A DNA stretch of 64,000 bases from Datura wrightii. Its lineage: Eukaryota > Streptophyta > Magnoliopsida > Solanales > Solanaceae. Position 1 is the first letter of the stretch. Every line of letters begins with the position of its first letter. The notes under the pieces were generated by a model, which saw only the letters and a program-made list of their open reading frames with translations, was not told the DNA's origin and did not search any database. A program made the position numbers and the translations under genes. The stretch lies in contig JASDFA010000006.1 of NCBI GenBank assembly GCA_035772735.1, positions 69,704,001 to 69,768,000 of the forward strand. Reading direction: 5' to 3'. Shown here piece after piece: positions 55,331-64,000 of this stretch.

Positions 55331-56540
55331 TGATGAGGTGCTAGGGCGTAGAATCTATTTTGGTGCTGACCACCACCCCCACTAGTAGATGCCCATACTA
55401 AGCTGGGCATGCTGGTAGAGCTGCTGAATTAGAGGCTGGGCCTCGGCCCGGTCATGGCCCTGTCTGGCTGTTGTGCAATCTCTAAGATGCGTTTGGGCTT
55501 TCTGTACCTAAAACAAGCACCTGAACCTGCTAAGAATTGAACCATGTGTCTCTGTCTACACTTGCTACACAGTGGAATGTTGGACTCTGCAAGTCTGCTA
55601 CCCTAACCTCTAGAGCCTGAGGCTCGTCCCCTATGGTCGCGCTTGGACCTAGATGGCACATTCATAGCTGACGACATTGACGTTGAAGATCTCTTGTGGG
55701 ACTACTAGTGGTGTCCACTAGGTCTCTGCTGGGAGAACCCAAAGCTATCAGTCTTGGCCCTCTTGGTCTCCCTCTCCTGCTCACTCACCTGTACTGCCTC
55801 CCTCTGCTAGGCATACAGAACTATCCAGGGAAAGCCAATGTCCTGATGCAACATCGCGGTCCAGAAATTCTTAACCAAATAGTCTGTTATACCATGCACG
55901 AACCAACTCAATCGGGCTCTCTGATCTATCACCATCTCAGGTGCATACTTGGACAGGCGAGTGAACTCCAAGGCATATTTTTGAACCATCACCTTTCCTT
56001 GCTTCAGGTTCACAAACTCGGCTGCTTTAATCTCCCTCATCTCACGAGGGAAGAACTGATCCAAAAATAAGCTATGAAACTCATCCCAGCCAATAGGGCC
56101 TACTCCAACTGCCCTGCTATCCTTCCATTGCTTGAACCTTATGTGCGCAATCCCTTCCAGCTGATATGAGGCTAGATCCGTGCACTCCTCTGCAGTCACC
56201 CCAATGATGTGGGAGATTTTCAGAACTTCCTCATAAACTCATGTGGATCCTCATCCACCTTTGATTCAAGAAACTCCAGAGGGTTCTTCCTCAGAAAATG
56301 TTTGACTCTTGTTGCCGTTGCATTCCCGTTCTATGGGACATGCGCTACTGCTTGTTGATTGACCTGGTCGGTCAAGATATGAGCTAGAATCTAAATGGCT
56401 GCCCTGAACTCAAAGTGGGTAACCTACTCTGGTACAAAATACTCATGGGCTGGTGGGGCCTGCTGGTGCGCATCCCCATTGCCATTCTCATGGCCATTTC
56501 CATTTTCATTTCTTCTTTCATTAACTCAATAAGGAGGCAT
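55331..56540 (-). pseudogene. Gag of Tekay T5
   Basis: ATG at 56540 (MPPY then TGA) matches the T1/T3 start. The capsid core is in 55807-56199 (WDEFHSLFLDQFFPREMREI, KYALEFTRLSKYAPEMV). A zinc-knuckle-like CSKCRQRH lies near 55560. It is broken by stops and frameshifts. Confidence 0.78.
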
Positions 56541-57112
56541 GATTCTGCAAATGTGTATAGCACGAGTTAGAAGGATAGAGAGACATTTCATTGCATGATT
56601 TAGATCATGAAAGAAGGGAACATTTCCTAAACGTTCCATAGCCTCTTCGTCATAAGTGTGGCGCAGTTCACACCCATGAAAAAGACTGGTCAGAGTTGTG
56701 TATCTCGAAGCGTCGTAACCATCTAAGAACAAACTGTAATCTGATTGGGGTCCTAGGGCTAGTCAGAGCTATCTGTCTAAGTGTCATGACCACCTTGTGT
56801 ACCTATACACTGAGTTCTGGATCTGGTTTTGATAACTAGGAGGTGATACTAACACCTCGGGAATTTTTATAGTCAAATTGATCAATAAACATTATTCTGG
56901 TCATCCCGGAGGTTGCTAAAAATCTGACTGAGACTAGGCTGATATTTCTGAGTGTATAAACCTTTTGACTAAAATTGTCTAACATATATTTGATTGAGTT
57001 TCTAACACATATAACTATTATAGAAACTCTGAAAGATTCAAGAAATTTCGAGAATTCAATACTTATGCAGGATTCTAGTTTCTGTTTTAAAGATTTAAGG
57101 CTAAAATTCACA
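56541..57112 (-). repeat. Tekay leader and partial LTR (T5), minus strand
   Basis: The gag leader (with the conserved ATGACGAAGAGGCTA block at 56653) runs to about 56687. It then switches to LTR sequence matching the T3 LTR interior (about 41920-42370). The primer site and the 3' end of the LTR are missing. It stops at 57112, where plus-strand RNase H sequence begins. Confidence 0.7.
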
Positions 57113-57660
57113 TTCAGTTCCAATGGTTGGATGCTTGTGAGAAAAGCTTCCAAGAGTTGAAGACCTGACTCACTTCAGCACCAATGTTAACCTTACCCTA
57201 GGGGTACTGATGGCTTTGTAGTGTATTGTGATTCTTCGAGAGTCAGACTAGGATATGTTTTGATGCAATGTGGGAGGGTGATAGCATATGCCTCGAGACA
57301 GCTGAAAGTCCATGAAAAGAATTACCTGACCCATGATCTTGAGTTGGCCTCGGTGGTGTTTGCATTGAAGATATGGCGGCATAACTTGTATGGAGTCCAT
57401 GTGGATGTATTTACGGATCATAAGAGCTTGCAATATGTGTTCACATAGAAAGATCTAAATCTTCGGCAAAGGAGGTGGTTGGAATTACTTAAGGACTACG
57501 ACATGACTGTCCTCTACCACCCGGGCAAGGCTAATGTGGTTGCGTATGCACTTAGTAGGATCTCCACGGAAAGTGTGTCCCACGTGGATGAGTGAAGGAA
57601 GGAGTTGGTGAAGGATTTCCACCGACTTGTAAGACTGGAGTTAGATTGGTCGACTCGATC
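57113..57660 (+). pseudogene. RNase H fragment of Tekay T6
   Basis: The fragment starts inside the RT-RNase H connection. It shows VVYCDSSRVRLGYVLMQ, HDLELASVVFALKIWRHN, VDVFTDHKSLQYVFT, then TAG (57446-57448, the same codon as in T4), and NVVAYALSR, where the usual catalytic D is Y. Confidence 0.83.
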
Positions 57661-58667
57661 GATGGCGGTCTTGTTGTGCATAACGGGTCAAAATCATCCT
57701 TGGTGGTTGATGTTAAATCTAGGCAAGATGAGGATACAATTTTGAGGAAGCTGAAAGAGGCGGTGCAGAGTCAGAAGGTGGAGGTTTTCTCCCAAGGGGG
57801 AGATGGTGTGCTACAATACCAGGGTCGACTATGTGTTTTGGACGTTGATAATTTGAGAGTTTGTATATTACATGAGGCAGATGGTACCAGATATTCTATT
57901 CATCCAGGATCTATGAAAATGTATCAGGAATTTCGATAAATCTATTAGTGGGATGGGATGAAGAAGGATATTGCGGAGTTCGTAGCTAAATGTCCAAACT
58001 GCCAGCAAGTGAAAGTCGAACATCAAAGGCCGGGAGGTGTACTTCAAGATATTAGCATCCCCACTTGGAAGTGGGAATAAATTAATATGGATTTTGTTAC
58101 AGGTTTACCTCGTACTCGCCGACACTATGACTCTATTTGGGTGGTGGCCGATATGTTAACAAAGGCTTCACACTTCCTACCTGTCAAGACCACAGATTCA
58201 GTGAATGATTATGCTAAGTTGTATATTCAGGAGTTGGTTCGACTTCATGGAGTGCCCTTGTCTATTATCTCAGACCGAGGTACTCAGTTTACCTCTCAGT
58301 TCTGGCGTTCTTTTCAAAAAGGAATTGGGACGCAAGTTAAGCTCAGTACAACCTTCCATCTACAAACATATGGCTAGGCAGAACAAACCATTCAGACCCT
58401 TGAGGATATGTTGAGGGCATGTGTTATGGATTTTAAAGGTAGTTGGGATGATCATTTGCCCTTGATCGAGTTTGCTTATAATAACAATTACCACTCTAAT
58501 ATCCAGATGGCTCCATTCAAGGCTATTTACGGGTGGAGGTGTAGGTCTCCCATCAGATGGTTCGAGGTTGGTGAGGCAGCTATGATAGGACCATATTCAG
58601 TTCATGAGGCGATGGTGAAGGTTAAGTTGATAAGGGACCGGTTGAAAACCGCTCAGATTCATCAAAA
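57661..58667 (+). pseudogene. Integrase of Tekay T6
   Basis: Frame 57592-57939 leads into the zinc-binding part (YSIHPGSMKMYQEF). The core is in 58087-58377 (MDFVTGLPRTRRHYDSIW, LSIISDRGTQFTSQFWRSF) and continues after TAG (58375-58377) with TIQTLEDMLRACVMDFKG. All three catalytic acidic positions (D, D, E) are visible. Confidence 0.85.
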
Positions 58668-59164
58668 TTGTATGCTGATGTGAGGAGGGGGCACTTGGAG
58701 TTTATTGTGGATGACTGGGTATTTCTAAAGGTATCTCCCATGAAGGGAGTCATGCGGTTTGGAAAGAAAGGGAAACTCAGTCCCTGCTACGTTGGTCCTT
58801 ACCGGGTTATGAGGAGGGTTGGTAAGGTGGCGTATAAGTTGGAATTGCCTTCAGAATTGGCTTCATTTCATCCCGTGTTTCATGTATCGCTCTTGAAAAA
58901 GGGCTTGGGTGATCCCTATTTAGTAGTTCCGGTATTGGGGTGAAAGACAACCTCAAATATGAAGAAGTTCCCATTGAAATATTAGATCGTCAGGTTCGTA
59001 AGTTGAGAATCAAAGAAGTAGCTTCAGTAAAGGTGTTATGGAGAAATCATCATGTTGAGGGAGCTATGTGGGAAGCCGAAGCAGATATGATGGCTAAATA
59101 CCCTCATTTATTCCCTACCGGCTCCATTTCAGTTCGAGGTATCAATTTTGCCCTAAACCTTTAA
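58668..59164 (+). pseudogene. GPY/F module and chromodomain of Tekay T6
   Basis: Frame 58668-58943 has VDDWVFLKVSPMKGVMRF, CYVGPYRVMRRVGKVAYKLE and FHVSLLKKGLGDP. Frame 58940-59164 has the chromodomain (YEEVPIEILDRQVRKLR, VKVLWRNHHVEGAMWEAEAD). One frameshift near 58940 separates them. Confidence 0.86.
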
Positions 59165-59368
59165 CAATCTTTTCCTGTTCAGTTCATGTGTACAAGGTTT
59201 TTTAATGATATGGTAATGTATGTGATGTCTGAATTCAGTTTAGCTATGTAGTGCCTTTCGGAGGTAGTAATTCGTTAGTTTTCGACTTAAATGACTGGTA
59301 AATGTATATGGTGATATCTTGTTTTTGAGTTTTCTACATGTTTCTAACATTCGAGGATGAGTGTTCCC

Positions 59369-59383
59369 AATGGGGGGAGATAT
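59369..59383 (+). promoter_or_regulatory. Polypurine tract of T6
   Basis: AATGGGGGGAGATAT lies immediately before the LTR start TGTTATACC. Confidence 0.8.
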
Positions 59384-61509
59384 TGTTATACCTCGGGAAC
59401 CCAAGGATCAGACCCAGAAGTGGAAATGGAGAAAAACTAAAAATTCTCACTAGGTCATAGAACGACCCACGAGGTTGGTCGTGAGGAGTGAACACGAGTT
59501 GTGAGGTGACTCGTGGTCAGTGTGGTGTGGCAAGGCCTGAGAGTGGAGGCCACGGGCTTGACCATGAGTCGTGGTCAGACCTCACGACTCATGAGGTCAA
59601 CCGTGGTCAACCTTGGAGGATTGGCAAGTTGGAATGGACAATGTAGGCCACAGAAGGTGACCACGAGTCGTGGTCTGACCTCACAACTCATGAAGCCACC
59701 CGTGGGGTTCCCTTGGATGTTTGGGTAGTGGACTCAACGGATCTAGGCCACGAGTCGTGCCCTGTGGCAACGACCCGTTAGGTCCCTCATGAGGACTGAC
59801 GACCAGAAATTCCTGCGTTTTAATAAAGGTGTTTTCGTAACTTCCTAAGTCTTTAAGGCCTAAACTACGTCATTTTGGATATGTTTCTAAGTTAGATAAG
59901 ATGGGTTAAGCTCTTTATGCATGCCCATTCTCATGCAAAGGCATAGAGAGGATGAGGAGATTCAAGGCCTTCTTCCCCAAATTTTCATAAATTTCTTTGT
60001 TGGTGTTCAAGGAACTTTAAGTCCATCCATTCCCAGGTATGTAGGGTTTTAAAATGGGTGAAATTCTTCCCCACCCATGCCCAAATTTCAAGTTAAGTCA
60101 TGAATTCTCCTACTCAAATTCCATGGGGTGTTACCCAAAGCATGAAAATGTGATTTCTCTTTATGGGTATGATTTAATTTTTTAATTATTGAATTATGAA
60201 TGATGGATAGGTTTTATTATTATTTTCTTTAATTCATGTTTCAAGATTTTAAATCCAAAATGCCCATTTGATGAAAGTTCATGGAAGTTATGATTTATGA
60301 TGAATACTCTATAATTTGACTTTATTGATGATGGAAAAGCATGATTTTCAAGTTAACCATGTTTAAGAGCATGTTTTAAAAGAATTGAATATGATGAAGA
60401 ATTAGGTAATGCCGACATGCTGAAGAATGGTTTGCGATTTATGAAATAAATTTCATGATTTATCGATTTATGATGTTGGCCGATAAAACAGGCCCATAAT
60501 TCTTGGCTAAAAATGTTTTAAAGGGGATCAATGATGATAGATGTTATATCTTAGCCGACGAATTTTATGCATGAAGTTAATGATTTATGTGTGAGCATAT
60601 ATGCATGTTTTTGGGAGCCGTGTCTAGCACTGAGCAGCCCGCGTTCAAAGGACTACACCGGTGTCTCATAACCACGTGCCAGTGTGGGTTTGTAAATGAT
60701 ATGATGTATTGATAATGATCCCCTCAAATGTGATATCACGCCTTATGCATGACCCTCGACTGGCAAGCCAGGGTCGGCTCTGCCCACTTGAGCGAGACAG
60801 TGAGGCATCATGAAAGGCTCTACCATGATGGTGTCGGTTATGACGAGTCCTCCCATTGTTCCGCATGTTTTATGCATTTTTATGTTTATGTTATTGGCTC
60901 AAGTTATATTATTATAAAGTTATTTATGATTATGATAACGAATGATTATGAATGATTTGAAAGTCTTGAGCCCTATGTTTTATTATGAAGATTTTGATGC
61001 AAGCATGATGTCCTTCTCCTATGTCTATTTATGAGTTCACTTTACTTTTAAAATGTCCGTTTTACTTACTTTGCATACTCAATATATTCTATGTACTGAC
61101 CGCATAATTTCTGTGCTACATCATTTCATGATACAGGGTCCGGATCTCAGGCTCGTCCTCATTCTTAGTCCATTGCAGCTTACGCTTTCAACTTATAGGT
61201 GAATCCTCATGTTCCGAGGGCCGTTTGATAAACTTTCCTGTTGATTATGTTTTAGTATTGCTCAGGTTAGTTGGGGATGTTTCCCATCAACCCATCTTAC
61301 ATAGTAGAGGCTTTCAGACAAGTATGTAGTGCTCAGCTGTGTATATGTTCAGTATTTCATGATGTTACGCTATAATTTCATTTCCTCTATGTCTTTTTGA
61401 TTATCGTTCCGCTTATTTGGAGAGGATTACTGTGCCATGGGTCGACTTAGGGTCTCTCGGGGTCCATTGTCCCGTGTCTACGATCCGGGTGATCGTTCGG
61501 GTAGTGACA
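59384..61509 (+). mobile_element. 3' LTR of Tekay T6
   Basis: About 2.13 kb, from TGTTATACCTCGGG to GGGTAGTGACA. U3 has a motif block with CACGAGTCGTGGTC units (about 59455-59810), and the conserved LTR segment lies at 60624-60690. The right end lies inside a minus-strand Athila LTR, so T6 probably inserted there. Confidence 0.88.
59541..59760 (+). repeat. Degenerate tandem repeat (period about 99 bp) in U3 of T6
   Basis: Units starting GAGGCCACGG, TAGGCCACAG and TAGGCCACGA (59546, 59644, 59744) carry (A/C)CGAGTCGTG or ATGAGTCGTGG followed by CTCAC-ACTCATGA. The motifs are inverted within each unit. Confidence 0.7.
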
Positions 61510-62691
61510 ATCCTGTGACCACAACTCAAGTTAATACAATGATTATCAAGATCAAGGCTCTATTGTAATTCTCTTTTCCTAATCTCTACTTCTTCGACCA
61601 AAGCAAGTAAAGAATTCGAGCAAGTCCTAACGTTGCGCACCATTAAAAAATGTTTAAGCATGAAGAAAATACGATATAAGTATTTTTATTGGTTTTAAAA
61701 TCACTTTGTGTAACCCTAGCTTGTTAATCCACCATCGTTTCCACAACCATAGCTATAGAGGTTTTAGACTCTCATAGTTGTAAGGTTGTGAATTGTATTT
61801 ATAATTAAGAACATAAATCAATACTTACAAGAATGAATGAGAAAAACACTTCCTTTAATTATCCAGCAAAATCTTGAAGAACAAGTAGCAAGAACAGGAT
61901 AAATTCAAGAAAAGGTTGATCACAAGTTCAATCAACTCAATTCTCCTACAAATCTCTTCTCTCCTTGTCTTTTCGTGTCTTTTCTCCTTGTCTACGATTG
62001 TCTACAGAAAAATAAAACCTAAAACATATTTATACAGACACAAAAATCCTTTTCCTAGGCTAACTAGATGAATTTCCATATCTGGTGCAACAGTCATCAC
62101 GAGCCATGTTATTATCTGTAGCATCATCCTACGACTCATAGCTTCCTATCGTACCTTGCATTGTTGTTTGAATTTTGGCTAAGTGTTGGATCCAGGTACA
62201 ATGCATACCTCCATCATATGACCCGTACTGAGCTTCCATGCTTTGATTCTGAAACTTTGGAATTCTTCTGAAATTCATCATGACCGTCATGGTACGACTC
62301 GTATCTTCTTCCCACGGGTCGTACTGTCTTTCTGTAGCAGAAGTCAAAACCCTATGCAAATTTTCTGGATCTTGTCACGATTTCATCACCACGATGCATA
62401 CCATCTTGGTACGATCTGTACTGAGACTCGTACATTGCATCTCTTCAACTTAGCCTTCTGTAGCTTTTCACGACCATCAGTACAACTCAAAGGTCCTTCC
62501 TACGACTCGTACTGTGGTATGTAATCTGAGCATATTTTGCATCTTTCAGGCTTTCTTTTGCAATTTTCAAATTCAACACTAATTTATCCTTCAACAAAGG
62601 AAAAGTGTCTTATATCCACATAAACACACCTAAGTCCATACTATTTTCATTGTTTTGAGCGTCGACAGTGCTGTAAATCCACAACACATCA
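61510..62691 (-). mobile_element. Athila C-family LTR, minus strand, 3'-truncated
   Basis: The minus strand begins TGATGTGTTGTGG at 62691, the same start as the Athila C 3' LTR. Its downstream part matches 27380-27530 (GAAGTAGAGATTAGGA). The minus-strand TATA box TATAAATA is at 62027-62034, with a block of ACGACTCGTA-type palindromes upstream of it (62085-62520). Its 3' end is missing where T6 adjoins. Confidence 0.75.
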
Positions 62692-64000
62692 ACTACCGCA
62701 AGATAAATGCAGTCAGTTGCAAGGACCACTTCCCTGTGCCCTTTATTGATCAAATGCTAGACTGCTTAGCTGGGAGGGAATATTATTATTTTCTTGATGG
62801 CTACTCAGGGTAAAATCATATCAATATTTCATTAGAGGACCAAGAGAAGAACAAACTTTTACTTGCCCTTATGGGACATTTGCCTTTAGTAGAGTGTCAT
62901 TTAAATTATGTAATGTACTGGCTATTTTTTAGCGATGCTTGGTTGGTATATTATCTAAGATGGTGGAGAACTTTCTAGACGAGTTTATGGATGACTCTTC
63001 GATTGCGGTGATTCTTTTAACCAATGTCTTAATCATTTAGGTCAAGTATCGAAAAGATGCAAGGAGACAAACGTGGTTCTGAATTGGAGAAATGTCAAGT
63101 CATGGTCAAAAAAGGCATTGTACTCAGCAAGATCTCTGAAAAGGGGATTGAGGTGGATCAAGCAAAAATAGAAGTTATTTTTAAACTTTCCCCTCCTATC
63201 TCTATGAAGCATATCCGCAGTTTCTTGGGGGCATGCAAGCTTCCACAGAAGATTTATCAAGGATTTCTTAAATATTTCTCAACCTATGTGTTAGCTTCAT
63301 GAAAAGGAAGCTAAATTTGTGCTTGGTAAGAATTAGACGTTTGAGAAATTGAAGAAGTAGCTATTTTCTCCCCTATTACTACTACTCCTGATTGGTCTCC
63401 TTCCTTTGAGTTGATGTGTAAGCCATCTGAGTAGCAATGGGGCTGTACTGGGGCTAAGACACAATAAGATCATGCACCCAATCTACATTCTAGCAATACC
63501 TTAAATGTAGCACAAATATACAGTTACAAAGAAAGAATTTCTAGCTATAGTTTTTGCCTTTGAGAAGGTTAGGGAATACATTATTTTGTCTAAAGTGATT
63601 GTCTATACTAACCAGGAAGCCTTGAAATATTTGATGACCATGATTGTGCAAGCCAAGACTTATTAGATGGGTGCTTCTACTGCAAGAATTTGACTTTGGG
63701 GTCAAAATAGGAAGGTTACAGATGACCAAGTAGTGGATCATCAATATCTCCTTGAGGATGCAAGGAGGCCTACACGAGAGTTGAAAATTGATGATGTTTG
63801 TTTTCCTTGATGAGTGAATATCAGTTGTGACCGGCTTTCTGGCATCCTGGTATGCCGACTTTGCTAACTATTTGTTGATCAGAGTGATACTTGAGGAGCT
63901 TAAATCCTATCAGAAAAAAATTCCCTAGTGATGTGAGACACTACTTTTGGCAAGATCCATATTTGTTCTGTATGTTTGTCGACAACATTATCAAAACGTG
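62692..64000 (+). pseudogene. Athila RT, RNase H and start of integrase (element F), runs off the window
   Basis: RT begins YRKINAVSCKDHFPVPFIDQ and GREYYYFLDGYSG. The catalytic FMDD is at 62984-62995. The frame 63057-63302 covers the connection (GIEVDQAKIEVIFKLSPP, KHIRSFLGACK). RNase H remnants follow, then pieces typical of the RNase H-integrase linker (WYADFANYLL near 63850). Stops and frameshifts are frequent. RT starts immediately at the end of the minus-strand LTR, which therefore interrupts or abuts this copy. Confidence 0.78.

Noticed and set aside
55696..56070. Plus-strand 124-codon ORF
   Set aside because: It is the reverse shadow of the T5 gag capsid region, which has clear homologues in T1 and T3.
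1..64000. CRISPR array, bacterial operon or phage system
   Set aside because: No regularly spaced repeats, no ribosome-binding sites and no prokaryotic genes; all coding remnants are plant LTR retrotransposon domains.
1..64000. tRNA or rRNA genes
   Set aside because: I saw no tRNA cloverleaf or rRNA core. The tRNA-like matches at 11678 and 48393 are primer-binding sites.

Overview
This window reads as repeat-rich plant nuclear DNA. All recognisable coding sequence belongs to LTR retrotransposons of the Ty3/gypsy superfamily, in two lineages. Athila-like elements show gag, protease, RT-RNase H-integrase and a second ORF of the 'putative plant transposon protein' type. Tekay/Del-like chromoviruses show one gag-pol with a GPY/F module and a C-terminal chromodomain. 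The style of the LTRs and proteins suggests a large-genome asterid, probably Solanaceae; this is an inference from family resemblance and nothing here proves the species. I recognise no host gene, tRNA, rRNA or CRISPR array, and every long coding region is broken by stops or frameshifts.

Layout. 1-3652: 3' end of Athila element A (ORF2 tail, 3' noncoding DNA, LTR-A). 3653-25007: Athila element B (gag, protease, a deletion that removes RT-integrase, ORF2 with its own promoter-like leader, 3' noncoding DNA, 3' LTR). B is split at 9130/21734 by a Tekay element (T1, 9131-21733) with two LTRs and a near-perfect 5-bp target duplication. T1 is itself interrupted in its RT by a solo LTR (13996-16531) with a perfect 5-bp duplication. 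This gives three nested insertion layers. 25008-26660: 5'-truncated Tekay-type LTR. 26661-36872: Athila element C, which lacks gag-protease but keeps part of RT, RNase H, integrase and ORF2. 36902-38477: partial LTR D. 38478-51751: AT-rich DNA with a possible Helitron terminus, split by a second Tekay element (T3, minus strand, 40869-50616). 51752-57112: rearranged Tekay pieces in opposite orientations. 57113-61509: 3' half of another Tekay element (T6) with its LTR. 61510-62691: minus-strand Athila LTR fragment. 62692-64000: Athila RT-RNase H running off the window.

The most interesting signals are non-coding. (1) Several unrelated LTR families carry, just upstream of their TATA box, a GC-rich block built from short family-specific palindrome-like motifs; two families share a nearly identical 26-27 bp stretch of it. 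(2) Athila B and C carry the same kind of block twice more between pol and ORF2, beside what looks like an ORF2 promoter, a leader intron and a splice acceptor. (3) A stem-loop with an invariant GGGA loop and compensatory base changes lies just downstream of ORF2 in A and B. (4) Two Tekay copies share three nonsense codons that fit loss of methylated cytosine at CHG sites.
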